This document shows positions 1 to 10,778 of a stretch of 64,000 nt of DNA, one piece after another. The DNA is from Capillidium heterosporum. Lineage: Eukaryota; Entomophthoromycota; Entomophthoromycetes; Entomophthorales; Capillidiaceae. A program made the position numbers and the translations under genes. The notes beneath the pieces were generated by a model. It did no database searches, had not been told where the DNA came from, and was given only the letters and a program-made list of their open reading frames with translations. Position 1 is the first letter of the stretch; every line of letters starts with the position of its first letter. The stretch is taken from the NCBI GenBank assembly GCA_016630905.1, contig WBMQ01000008.1, positions 186,001-250,000 of the forward strand, written 5' to 3'.

Positions 1-2
1 TA

Positions 3-557
3 ATGTTCACCTTCCATCCCAACTCAATCAAAATGTTCATTGTTGGCACTACGCTAACCTTCTTTAATGTCGAAAAGAATTCCACTAACCGAATCATGAA
101 GTATAGTTTGAAGAAGGTCAAGGACTATCCTTTTATTAGTCTCCAACCTAAACAGGATTTCAACCTAAAGTTTTACCAAGCACTATCTTCCCCATCCAGC
201 TTAATCCTACTAGGCTTCTTTGAAAATATTTTCTTCATCTCACACTACCTAAGCTGCGTCCTAGTCTACCTACCTTACCAGTCCATCATTGATGAGAGTG
301 GAAGTTCGACGTTATTAGCTCTCTACCTAACCTTTGGTTCGTTAGTGTTTTTATTACGCTACCTTCTATACCTCGTACCTGATAGGGGTAACTGGTTTAA
401 CTTGGAAAACGGTAGGACGAGCATCTACTACAATCCACCTAGCACTACCTACCTACCGACCTACGGCAATCCAACAGTTGGGCCTATTGTTGAGTTACAA
501 GTTCCACCACCACCTTACAAGATGCGAGAAAGTATGAATCGAAGTTTTAGATATTAA
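3..557 (+). CDS. Membrane protein of unknown function, probably 3' part
   Basis: Open frame of 184 codons from an ATG at the window edge to TAA. The true start probably lies upstream, so treat it as 5'-partial. Two hydrophobic stretches (about residues 66-90 and 103-125) look like membrane helices. They are followed by a Tyr/Pro/Asn-rich tail containing PPPPY (about residues 168-172), which includes a PPxY motif of the kind bound by WW domains, for example in Rsp5/Nedd4 ubiquitin ligases. That link is inference. I do not recognise the family. It is convergent with the OPY2-like gene, 62 bases between stops. Confidence 0.6.
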   Translation: MFTFHPNSIKMFIVGTTLTFFNVEKNSTNRIMKYSLKKVKDYPFISLQPKQDFNLKFYQALSSPSSLILLGFFENIFFISHYLSCVLVYLPYQSIIDESGSSTLLALYLTFGSLVFLLRYLLYLVPDRGNWFNLENGRTSIYYNPPSTTYLPTYGNPTVGPIVELQVPPPPYKMRESMNRSFRY

Positions 558-619
558 ATATAAAAGTTTACTACATTCCTTATATCTTTATTTTATATTT
601 TATAAACAGTGTTCTAATG

Positions 620-1603
620 TCAGTTATCAAGACGATTCCCTATAGATAACCTATGGATAGGGGTAGCTAGGTAGGGAGACAATTTTAACTTGTATTCAGA
701 GCTTTCATTTGTGTTGGTCGATGCACTAGTATGCGACGTGTCGTTGGAGTCCAACTTGGGCGAGAGGAGTAAGCTTTGACTGAGGTTGTCGTTTTTAGGA
801 TGTGAAGTTGGTTTTTTAAAGTTGGGGTCCGCTTCCAAGTTCGTTACTAAAGCTCTATGTAAAGTTGACCTGTTGGCGATGGAGGTGACTCGGTTTGCTA
901 GGTCTACTACCGACTTGCCATCATCATCTTTTGCAATACTTCTATCCACATGTAAATTTGTACTATCGTTGCTAGAGGGTTTGAACTCCATATTAAATAT
1001 AGAAAGTTTATCCAAAGTTAGTCGGTGCAATTTTTTAGTTTTCCTTTTGGCGTTGCCCTTGTCGGTATCCATGCTCTTCAAACTTACACTGTGGATCTTA
1101 CTCTGCTTCAACTTCCTTCTTCTATAGAGGCGGTACACGAATATAACTACTAATAGCAAAATAACTACCGATACACAGCTGACAATTAGAACTATAGTCG
1201 TGTAGGCACCACCTTCATCTTGAAGTTGGTTTTGTGTGTTGGAGTTGGCGTGACATTCTAGAGTAGGACAGCGTTGGCAGCTTCGAGATATTATACGACA
1301 GGTTTCGTCTGATTTACAGATATCACAAGAAAGTTGAACATCGTCACACTTCTTACAGTTTTGGTCGTCGGTACCATCAGTTTGGAGGGAACGTTTCAAC
1401 TCTTCCTCTTTAGTTTTGGTAGCACTCCGTTCGGTCAAAGAACTGGATTTGGCGGTTACCTTTGTTGGTGTCGAAGTCAGTAGTTGGGATTTCGAAGTTG
1501 TTGGAGTTGCCATACGTTCGCTAGGTTTGGCAGATTGACTAATGACCAAAGTGAAATGAAAAGATAAAAGTAAAATGATAACTAAACTTTGGGTTCTACA
1601 CAT
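620..1603 (-). CDS. OPY2: Opy2-like cysteine-rich membrane anchor
   Basis: Single-exon protein of 327 residues. The order is an N-terminal signal peptide (about 1-22), a Ser/Thr-rich extracellular stretch, and a compact eight-Cys module (C83, C86, C93, C96, C102, C109, C112, C117; spacing CxxC-x6-CxxC-x5-C-x6-CxxC-x4-C). Then come one transmembrane helix (about 136-158) ending in a basic stop-transfer (YRRRKLK) and a Ser/Lys-rich cytosolic tail. The Cys spacing and order match the Opy2 N-terminal domain family. In yeast, Opy2 is a plasma-membrane anchor that recruits Ste50 in the osmotic (HOG) and filamentous MAP-kinase pathways. Cytosolic Ste50-binding motifs could not be verified by eye. 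ATG at 1603, TGA at 620. Alternative: a generic mucin-like sensor. Confidence 0.68.
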   Translation of the reverse strand: MCRTQSLVIILLLSFHFTLVISQSAKPSERMATPTTSKSQLLTSTPTKVTAKSSSLTERSATKTKEEELKRSLQTDGTDDQNCKKCDDVQLSCDICKSDETCRIISRSCQRCPTLECHANSNTQNQLQDEGGAYTTIVLIVSCVSVVILLLVVIFVYRLYRRRKLKQSKIHSVSLKSMDTDKGNAKRKTKKLHRLTLDKLSIFNMEFKPSSNDSTNLHVDRSIAKDDDGKSVVDLANRVTSIANRSTLHRALVTNLEADPNFKKPTSHPKNDNLSQSLLLSPKLDSNDTSHTSASTNTNESSEYKLKLSPYLATPIHRLSIGNRLDN

Positions 1604-2446
1604 ACCGTATGTACGTTTGCCTTTTAAATAATAGAAGAATAAGTTACAATTTTTAATATAGGCTCTTCATATACTTGCATATCTAATTTTGATCTTTATA
1701 TTTTTGGTAGGTACTTTAATTATAGGGGTTTAGCCAAATACTAGGTTCCGCTACCATTGTATGCACCTCTTAGGCTATTAGAATTTCGATTGGATCCAAG
1801 TTATAGTCAACTCCGCTCAACGTAACTAGATAGGCATTTTATAAAGATACTATATATTGTTTAGAAACTACCTTTTGTAAGATCAAATGTTGGTATATTG
1901 CTTTGACTTGAGATATGGATCAATTCCAACTTGATAGGAAAATCAGTCACAAGTATAAAAACTAATTTGTGGGCTTTTGAGGCTTCTCTCAGTTAAAATG
2001 GCATTTTCAAGATGGAAGGGGCAGTTCAATTAATTGGATGGTAAGGTTGCAGGGTCAACCGTAGAATAGCTAGTCGCAAGATATTCACCCTAGACGATCT
2101 ATCGGATTAATTCCAATATGATGTTGGAGCTTGTCCCCAAATCCAGATTCAGTTTCGTTAAACTGCAAAATCTATTTTACGGCTCTCAAAGGTGAAATCT
2201 GCAGTTTGCCTTTACATGAATCAAACTTTCCAATCAATTAAACTTACATCATACAAGCCAAAAAGAGCCAACCGAGCAATCAAATCAAGTTCTTCCATTT
2301 GTCGCTACTTTTGTTCCTATATTCCTATCCACCTGACGTCAATTTCATCTCAATTCAATTGAACTAAGCTGACGAGTAGGCTTTGACCAATACCTTTTCA
2401 AATCAAAAAGAGATATACGTACTTCAACTATCAACAAAGCTTTGAC
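1604..2446. other. Intergenic, divergent promoter region
   Basis: 843 bases between the start codons of the OPY2-like gene (-) and the RING-CH gene (+), so it must hold both promoters. AT-rich with several TATA-like stretches; no convincing coding sequence seen on either strand. Confidence 0.5.
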
Positions 2447-3406
2447 ATGGAAACCGAACATCACAACTCCAACATCAGTCAAGATCTAAACGTTAAAGAC
2501 GAAGAGAAATCTACCAAGATCGAAGATTTCTTAAACTTCTTGACCCAGTATGATAATCTATCTACTCAAAAGGAAAACCCAACACCATCTCATTCAAAAG
2601 ATACTAAAGATAATGTTGAAAAAGAAGAATCCAACACCAACAAAACTTGTCGAATATGTTTTAGCGGCCAAGAGGAAGTCGAAACCTTAGGGAATTTAAT
2701 TTCACCTTGCTTGTGCAAAGGCACCATGAAGTACGTACACATTGAGTGCTTGAACGAGTGGAGATTCCACAACAGTGGTGGCGACAAGAGCAACCAGAAT
2801 TCTTCTTTCTTCCAGTGTACCAGTTGCAAGTACAAGTACAGCTTCTATAGGACGAAATATGCCAGCTATATTACCCATCCAGGTATTTTTATATTTTAAA
2901 AGAAATATAACATTTATTTGTTTTATTTTTAATGCTTAGGTTCAAGGTTAATTTTAACTTTACTGGTATTTTTAGCTTTGATTTTTATCAACGGCTTTAT
3001 AATCAAATTCTGGATACAATATTTAGAAGTCCCCTTCATCAAGCTCTACCTTAAAAATAACTTCCAATTCGACTTGGATACCTACCCCGTCGACTTTTCC
3101 TACCTAACGATCGATTTCAACCACCTAATACTAGGGTTTTTAGGTATGACCATAACGGCAAGTTTGTATCTATTTGTCAAAATTTATATTTATGGGTCGG
3201 TGTCGATCTTTGGTATACGTAATAGTTTATTCCGAAGGGATAGAGACAATGACAATCCTAAAGGGTATTTAATTTTTGTTATTATTTTGATAGTAGTCGG
3301 TACTATTTATAGTTTTTATAATTTATACAAGGAAGTCGATTACTATACCAAGCTGTGGTTGGATAAGGTGGGTTCGAGGATTCTGGAAGTAGAGGAAGAA
3401 ATCTAG
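2447..3406 (+). CDS. RING-CH (MARCH-type) membrane E3 ubiquitin ligase
   Basis: Two exons, 2447-2882 and 2940-3406, joined across a 57-nt intron (GTATTT donor, GCTTAG acceptor, phase 1), giving 300 residues. The N-terminal part is acidic and disordered. A perfect C4HC3 RING-CH finger follows: C68, C71, C88, C90, H98, C101, C124, C127, with the family hallmarks SPCLCKGTMKYVH and a Trp after the His-Cys pair (W105). Exon 2 supplies four hydrophobic helices: one at the exon start, two in the middle (around FNHLILGFLGM and the next segment) and one near YLIFVIILIVVG. Proteins of this type are membrane E2-binding ligases that ubiquitinate membrane proteins; yeast Ssm4/Doa10 and animal MARCHs are examples. 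The short length and few helices fit a MARCH-like rather than a Doa10-like protein. Substrates are unknown. Confidence 0.85.
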
Positions 3407-4222
3407 TTTTTATTTTAATAAAGCTGAGTGGGATTTGATTTTTTTAGTTTAGTGTAGATTTCTATATTTGACGATTAAGTTCTTTGTTTTCTTGTAAAAT
3501 GGATGGGCTCTATTTTAGTTTTTTTGCTGTCAACAGTTCAACTAGCTTTAAAAAATATTGCTACCTTTATCTAACTATTATTTCACAACAGCTATAATTA
3601 AATCATCATTTAAGTACTAGCTTCATCTATTGCAATTGAAAAAAGCTATGTCTAACGACTAGACTGACGACAGCCTATTTTGATCTTGATTGGAAGGTTT
3701 GGCAGTTGTCGAGTTTCGGAAAATATAGATCAATTGGCTTTCTATTTGAAGTTTGATCCCGAGATGCCATTTCTAAAACGTGGCTGGGAATGCTGTTGGT
3801 GGCCTACGGTAGTACAATTAAGCCATCTAAAGTAGATTTCACTAAAGCTGGTACAACAGGTCATGCCAATTATTAATTACTTTGCGGCGTAGTGAAGTCT
3901 CTAGTTTGTAGTTGTAGATTCATCATGTTAATAAACTATAGTTTGATTTTCATATATATATATATCTAAGCTAGAATTCAATATATCTATAAAAATATCG
4001 AACATACATATATATTAGCTCTGTAATATCAATTGAAAGTAAATATCTTTGTTCTAATTCCAACAAAAACAATATAAATATATCCTAAATTAACAAAATA
4101 GCATATACAATCGATATCCTCACCAACAATCAAATCCAATAAACATTATTTATTTAGCCCCTAGTAGATCAGACCTAATCGATACTTTTACTTTTTCAAT
4201 GTCCACCTTGTCATTTTAAACC
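3407..4222. other. Intergenic between convergent genes
   Basis: About 816 bases between the stop codons of the RING-CH gene (+) and the Pol-alpha subunit gene (-). Contains a short AT dinucleotide run around 3952-3966. No coding signal or RNA gene seen. Confidence 0.5.
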
Positions 4223-6335
4223 TTATAAACTGACAATCTCCACCTGGCAGTTCTCAACGATCCACCCATTAAAACTAAAGTCCTCCATCGCATTCAACGC
4301 CTCAATATTGAAATGGCTCAAAACTACCTTAGCATAAGTGCCCGGTTGATTCCCTTTAACTAACTTTCCCGGGTTGATGGCGATGGAGTTTCCATTCCCT
4401 ACCACCTATTTAATCCATCAAGAATATATAAAGTTAGCGTTGGAAATAAAATTTCTAAAAATACCTGGATGAAATACTTGAGCCGACTAGGTAAGACCAA
4501 GATGTTAGGCAGCTTGTTAATAGCCAACCACTCCAACTTGTTGACGTCTATTAACGTACTGCCATCTGAAATAGGTGGGTAGACGGGGTAGAAACTCTGC
4601 TGCTTCAATAGATGGTCAATCAGTCTACCCAGCCTAGGCTGAGGTTCCACATCAGTTTCTTGATTGATAAAGTGAAGTTCGCTAGAAGCTAGACCAAAGA
4701 TTGTATCCTCACTCAGACACCCGACATTTAGGACATTGTTGATGTTGAAATTGTTAGGGTTGTTTAGCAGTAAAATGTTTTTATGCTGTAATCCCAGTTC
4801 CATAGCAGCGTCATTGAATTTAGGTTGAGGTAAGGTGAGGTGCTGGCTCACCAAGTCGTCCAAACTGGGCTGCAAGATGACCTTCAAGGTAGATGAGAAG
4901 CCGTCACATATAGCCTTCAACTTCTTGGAGATTTGACTTTTGAAGACGAGTTCGGGACCTGGGTATAGCTGGGAGTTGATGAACTGGTTATTTTCACTTA
5001 GGAAGGGTCCTATCAGTAGGAGGATGTGAGGTGTCGTTGGGAAAGATTGCAACGAGGTTGCAAGCTGGGTTAGCAGCACAGTTAGAGGTTCGTATTTAAT
5101 ATCATTGTGGAAGGTAAATGGACCTTTAGCAGCGTACATGATGGTGTTGTTGGGTAGGCTGTCCTGTATCAAATTCGTAGTGAAGGTATCGTTGTAGGAA
5201 GAATCATTGCTTAATACATTCAAATCTCCATCGACCAACGTGTTGGCTTTGAAACTGTTGCCATCAAAGTTGGATCCCGTTAAGGCAACTATTTGACCGG
5301 GAAACAATGAAATTTCAGGTAGCCCTGTAAGATCCAATAGAATTCTAGATTTGGAAGGTAACTGTTCATAGATGAAAGGTTGAAGGTAGACCGAATCTGC
5401 CGTCAACTTGGGTTCAGTGTCGGAGACAAGTATACGACCTAAGGCTAACACTTCAGTCTGGGATGTTAAACTGGGATCGGAAACTAGCTTCAGAAGATCA
5501 ATAGCATCGCAGTTCTCAATCGAAGATGAAGTTTCGTCCAAATAGGTACTACTTTGGTCCTTTTTCAGAGCCAATAGTTTTCGCAGCAGGCTAGGACCTA
5601 ACTTTTGCACTTGGTGGTCCAGCTTAAACCAAGCCTCCTTCATGTTGTAGTTCATGTACCTGTCGTTGAACTTTTCATATTCAGTATTTAAAACTTTGAA
5701 GTTGATGCTGGTGTTTGGATCGACTGGAAATAGATGGAAATTGTCTTTGAGTTGAAGTTGGATCTTACCACTTTCAGCATAGGTTTTGCTGGTCAACAAC
5801 GTTTTCAAGCTGATATTGGAGTTGAAGGTATCGGAGATATCGATATCATCATCGGGTTCCAGTTTTACAGCTTTTTTCGATGGAGTACCGTTTAAACTAA
5901 ATAAGATTTATAAAAAGCACCAATTAATAGACTTACCTATCATATATGTTGGACATGTTGAAGCTATCATCATCACCTACCTCTAAATCTATCGTGGTAT
6001 GCTTATGATTCCTTACTGGCGTATTTTTTACTGAGCTCGGAGTTGGTTTAGGCCTTAGCTTCAAGTTAGATAGGTAGGCTACAAATTGTTGTAGATTGGA
6101 GATGTTGGGTCCCCCATCGAAGATTAAATTGAAGTTGTTTTTGACGGCGAATACGTTCCACTTGGACGCCAACTCGTTGCTACTTAGTTGGTATTGGGAA
6201 CTTAGCTGATGTACTTTAAAAGATAAAGTTAGCATTAGATTAAAAATAAACAAAGTTACATGCATCTAGTAGCTCACTCTCACTTTCATTTATAAAGAAG
6301 CTCTGTTTCAGTTGAGCTCTAAGTTGAATATCCAT
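4223..6335 (-). CDS. POLA2: DNA polymerase alpha subunit B
   Basis: Four exons on the minus strand (6335-6260, 6213-5937, 5896-4465, 4405-4223) join in frame to 655 residues, normal for the family. Introns are 46, 40 and 59 nt; two carry GCTAAC branch-like sites. This is the regulatory B subunit (yeast Pol12) that tethers primase-polymerase alpha to the replisome. Visible landmarks: an N-terminal helical region, an OB-fold strand set around LFPGQIVALTGSNF, the inactivated phosphodiesterase core with LLIGPFLSENNQF, VILQPSLDDL, PNNFNINNVLNVGCLSED, DHLLKQQSFYPVYPP, LVLPSRLKYFIQ, and the C-terminal INPGKLVKGNQPGTYAKV. In the calcineurin-like core the metal-binding His is Asn (SENNQF), as expected for this catalytically dead family. 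Start chosen at the ATG (6335) that opens exon 1 in frame; the first splice is the least certain. Confidence 0.92.
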
Positions 6336-6928
6336 GTTGGTAAATATAGTTTTGTAAATTGAGCTGTCTTCTGCCTCTGTAGAGTTGCTTCAAAAAATTT
6401 TCAAATTGAAATCCTTTGTTGGACTTCAATTTTGAATTAAATGACGTAAACTTTCTAATATAATAAATTTTCAAATGTTCTGAAAGTAAAGCTTATAGAT
6501 ACATATGTAGGTGTAATGGATAAAGACATATTATAAAGGTAGCGTAAAAACAATGGACTGGAAATCTAGTTTAGGATAAGTAGTTGTAGTTGCGCGGTAC
6601 CTGCGAACTTTAAAGCCTTTAGTTTTGCAGATGCCTACGATTGAGATTTTGTATTCTAAATTGAATGAGTCGTTTAGGTGGGAATTTCATGATATTTACA
6701 AAAAATAATCAGCTTCATTAATTTAAAACTTAGTATTATTTTCTTTCAAAGTAGACTATAAAAGCAAATCATGACTGAACTTGATGTTTCTATAATTCAA
6801 TTAGGTCGCTCATTTAAGTATATTTATTAGGTAATCTATAGTTTATTTAACATTTTGGACTGAAAATACTTTTCAGTATAAAGCAACCCAACTACGAGCC
6901 AAGAGAATCCAATCATCCGAAGCTAAGA
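6336..6928. other. Intergenic, upstream of POLA2
   Basis: AT-rich, contains the POLA2 promoter. No coding sequence supported on either strand. Confidence 0.45.
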
Positions 6929-7248
6929 TGGATGTCTTACTAAAAACAGTATTAGAAAAGTCTTTTGGTTTTTTGATATAGAGGATAAGCTGGAACTGAC
7001 TCTAAAGAGTTTTCAAATCATTTTCACTCCACTGATCTATCGCGACATTATTTATGACATTAACTTGTATACAAATTATATATCGGATGAAGCCTTGAAG
7101 AAACTTATATATGAGTTGAAGCAAAAAGTATGTGCAAAAGGTAGATTTGAGATGGCCTGAGAGTAGGCAGCTGGTATCGTTGGAAATCTATAAATTTGAA
7201 TATGATCTCAATATTCAAGATAAATTGGAGAAATGGATGCAACTTTAA

Positions 7249-9479
7249 CCCATAGACGACGGACCACTTTTTAGTAAATTTTCAAAAGTGGGAACCCTAA
7301 AAATCTGAAAAACACCATGTATATATTTGACTACATAAAGCATAGAAGTACTCAAGAAATTGAAAAACTGAAAACTTAAACTCTTATTTGGGTATTCGGT
7401 TTTATATATAATTAACTCCATCAAAGAATTTCATATTTGATTAAGGCTAAAAGTATATATAACTGTCATTATATAGGATAGAATTCTTTAACTTTTTACT
7501 ACTATTATACATTGGGTTTAAATTAATGAAATACTTTATTATGTAAAAATTATAATGAGAATATATAAATATTAGCTCAATCAATATATTAATATATAAC
7601 CTTCATATTATTTAAAAATATCAACTCAACGTGAAAACACTACTTTAACCTATGACAATCCATTACAATATAGCAATATATTTGATGACAAAGCTAGTAG
7701 TGGGGATGAATATGGTGGTAGCAATGACGATATCTTTGAACCAATTGTTTATAGTGCAAGCTACAGCTCTGATAATAACATTAATGGAGAGAACAACCAA
7801 GAACATACTGTGTATACTTTGGAATTCAGCCCTGATAGTGACTCAAATATACCAGAGATTGAAATTAATAAATGGTTTTCAGATATTATTAAACCTGTCA
7901 GAGAGCTATTTCATGATCCTGAGGCTGGAGTTAACATTGGATTGATGGAAGATTGTAAAACTCCATGACTACTACCGATTATTAATAGCTGATAAGCTTC
8001 TCAGCCATATAGTGGCTGAAACTAATCGATATGGACATGAGACCAATCCCATCTATGCTGACACCGATACTGATGAGATCCTTGTGTTTTTGGGTATTAC
8101 ACTACAAATGGGCTTTATCAAGCTACCTACCCTTCGTGACTATTGGTCTTCTGACATAGTTTTTGATGGGTATTCTATTTGTAGAAATACTATGGCCTGT
8201 GAGAGATTTGAAGGATTGATGAAGGCATTGCATCTTTGTAACAATAGCCAAATTGAAAGTTGATAAATATTAGGTATATACAGTGATATATATTTACTTT
8301 TATTTTATAGGAAAAGTCGAGCAGTTTATGGATGTTTTTGTAGAACAATGTAAACTTCTTTACCGTTCTGGGGAAACTGTTTGTATTGATGAAAGCTTGG
8401 CGAAATTCCATGGTCGTATCTTCTTCCGTCAGTTCAATTCTTCTAAACGGAGTCATTATAGCATTGAAGTTTTTAAACTTTGCTGTAAGGGTGGCTACAC
8501 TTATGATCTATATATTTATTGTGGAAAGGAGCACTGACCAAAGAAGCTACTTGCTGGTGAAGTAGTTATGAGATTGATGGATAATCTAACCGGGGCAGGT
8601 CGGAAAGTTTATGTCGATAACTGGTATTCCAGCTTGACACTTGCTAAAAGGCTATTACATAAAAACATAGCTTAATAGGCACCATTCAATCTAATAGATC
8701 TTATTTACTACGTAGTTCAATTAAAACAACTTTGGCTAAAGAGAATATAACTGCAGATCAAAATCAAAATGGCATCATGGTCCTAAAATGGATGGATAAA
8801 AAGGATGTTTGTATGATTTCAACTATCCACGATGCTACCAAAGTTTGTAGAAAGTATAAAGTAGTTGATGACTACACTTCTGAAAAGACTTATGTAGACA
8901 TATCTGACCAACTGGCTGCCTGCAATCCATATATTCGCAGAACAGCCAAGTGGTATGTTCGGATTTTCTTTCATACTGTATGTCAAATAGCAGTAGTAAA
9001 CACTTTTAGGTTATATAAGAAATACACTGGGTCTAAGTTAAAGATCGTTGACTTCAGGAAATCAGTTGTAAAGTCTATCTTGGGTTTACAACCAGTTGAT
9101 TGGAATGATCCTAGGCATACTCTACAGGAGGTCCCAGGGGAAGGCAGATTGCTAAAAAGAGCATATCTTGCTATTCAAGACTTTCTATTGCTAAAGGCAC
9201 AGGTTTTGCAAAACAGTAAAATATCGATATAGTCAATGTAATAAACCCTTTTGCTTTGAGTGCTTTCAGTTATACCATCTACAATGTCAATAAACATATA
9301 ATTTATTTTGATATAGCTTTTCATATAGGGCACTAAATAGTGAACAGTATGAGATATAGGTACTTTGCACTAAGGCGGACATAGTACTCCTGCAAACTTT
9401 TTTATTACATATGCTAAATCTTAAGAAAGTTCCGGTTATACTTCATGTATGCATATGCATACACGCCGTCGTCTATGGG
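7249..9479 (+). mobile_element. piggyBac-family DNA transposon, copy A
   Basis: The 2231-bp element is flanked by TTAA on both sides (7245-7248 and 9480-9483), the obligatory target duplication of piggyBac elements. Its ends are perfect inverted repeats beginning CCCATAGACGACGG (7249-7262) and ending CCGTCGTCTATGGG (9466-9479). A perfect 18-bp palindrome TGTATGCATATGCATACA sits just inside the right end (about 9447-9464). It carries a broken transposase gene. The intact ends and target sites suggest it could still be mobilised in trans. A near-identical copy lies at 40756-42990 with unrelated flanks, so the two moved by transposition, not segmental duplication. Confidence 0.93.
7640..9232 (+). 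pseudogene. piggyBac transposase (DDE_Tnp_1_7), disrupted
   Basis: Readable in pieces. An acidic N-terminal part is followed by LLIADKLLSHIVAETNRYG (the piggyBac 'I-V-x-x-TN-x-Y' signature) and the catalytic core. All three catalytic Asp contexts are visible: CIDESLAKFHGRIFF, VYVDNWYSSL and VDISDQLAACNPYIRR. The C-terminal end (ALYLAIQDFLLL-type helix) has no cysteine-rich zinc finger. Breaks: a frameshift near 7950, stops TGA TAA just before 8276 (bridgeable if an intron from about 8260 to 8310 is real), a TGA at 8535-8537 where copy B has CGA, and a frameshift near 8675. The frameshifts near 7950 and 8675 occur at equivalent places in copy B. Confidence 0.88.
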
Positions 9480-9739
9480 TTAAAACTCACTTCAGTTCCG
9501 ATGACTTTGCTATCGAACCCCACTGTCAGCTCCATGACTTCAAGGTAGACTGAGTGAAGAGCTTATATGGGCCTTTATTGAATCAATTAGAAGTCAGAAA
9601 TTCCTTTGCTGGCTAAGCATTGGTTTTGACCACTATGCCTTCAAGATGAATGATTTTGATTCCGATTTCAATTCTGATGATAAGAATGAGACTGAAGATG
9701 AAGCTAAAGATGAGGTGGATCCAAATGCCAAGTGAAAGT

Positions 9740-10778
9740 TAAGAGCCATGCTCAGATTTAATCATCTAGTTGTACTTTATTTAGAGTGTTCACCAAATTA
9801 ACTTCAGAATTGATTTGTCAAGAGTAGTAAACATTTGGAATATTGATGGTTGTCGGTACAACTCAACTGGTTTAAACTTTTAAATAAATATTGGGCAAGT
9901 TACATATATTAACTTCTTTTTAATACATCCTTTTTTAAAATACATGTCATTTTCCCTAAGTTTCGTCTGTTTCTAACCCAAGGTTTACTTCAAATATTAA
10001 ATCAAAAGCTGTCTATATACTACAGCCTTTAATTACCGGTATAAACTTATATATATTGTTAATATAATCACAGAACTACCTTTGAACGAAGTCTAAACTT
10101 GCTAAATAAGTTTCTAAGTCTAGCATCTTCCTAGCTTAAGGTTTAGAGAAGCATTAATCGAAAGTACTATCCGATTAAAGTTGAATTGGGTGGCTAGGAG
10201 GTCTCTTAGCTCGAATATATAATATCAGTTTAATAAAAAGGTATGAATAGCTTTATTTGAATTGTATTCGTTAAACTGATGGGTTTTATCAAAATCTATA
10301 CTCTAGCATCTCTAGTTATACAATATTCTCTGCCATTTGTCATTTCATGGTACTTGTCCCGCCTAAACTTAAATCTTTATTCCTATTTCAAAGGTATATA
10401 TGTCATATTCAGAAATTTATTCATTTTTTCGTAAGTCTTTGTCAGTTCTGCATTTGATATATATATTAGGGATATATAAAAGGTCGATTTACACAAGTCT
10501 AAATAGCTCTTTATCAGAGAATAGAGTCGGACCTTACAAAAGTTTAGTATGCTCAAGAACAAATACAGCTTTGCATTTTACTAAATTACTAAATGCTAAC
10601 TTTGGCTCAATAAAGCAAAATTCCACGTCAATTTAGATAAGAATAAGTCTCATTGGTGTATATGCTAGTTGACTAAAGTTAGATTAATTTTCGGTAAATT
10701 TACAAAGCATCTTTCTTGATCAGTCAAGAGCTAAAGGTCGAATAGGTGACGATTAGACTCCAACATCCTTAAACGACG
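9740..10778. other. Intergenic, no supported gene
   Basis: AT-rich spacer between the piggyBac-bearing F-box relic and the next F-box locus. A 78-codon frame at 10400-10636 has no recognisable features and I do not call it. Confidence 0.4.

Larger units (their letters stand above)
6929..9735 (+). pseudogene. F-box/LRR pseudogene split by a piggyBac element
   Basis: Left part (6929-7248) keeps the pattern of the local F-box family in patches: an ATG start, then FTPLIYRDIIYDIN, which lines up with FAPIAYRDVIYHAK of the F-box copy at 10779, and later LVSLEIYKFEYD. It has several stops and frameshifts. Right of the element (9480-9735) the LRR end resumes with HFSSDDFAIEPHCQLHDFKVD in three-quarters the same order as SSQDFGFTHALPLQVFKV of the intact gene at 45438. 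It ends in an acidic tail (many Asp/Glu) and TGA near 9733. So piggyBac copy A landed inside an F-box/LRR gene. The middle of the LRR is missing, so a deletion also occurred. Not functional. Confidence 0.7.

Noticed and set aside
786-1127. 113-codon frame on the plus strand
   Set aside because: Antisense shadow of the OPY2-like gene; no start context or family features.
3952-3966. AT dinucleotide run as a functional element
   Set aside because: Ordinary microsatellite of an AT-rich genome.
7952-8010. Intron between the two N-terminal transposase frames of the piggyBac copies
   Set aside because: Any such intron would remove YYRLLIADK, which belongs to the conserved core of the family.
7939-8683. 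Possibility that TGA is recoded as Arg (TGA at 8535 and 14490 both replace CGA)
   Set aside because: All long conserved genes (POLA2, 5-oxoprolinase, eEF2-like, MFS) use TGA only as a stop or not at all internally, so the standard code holds; two mutations are simpler.
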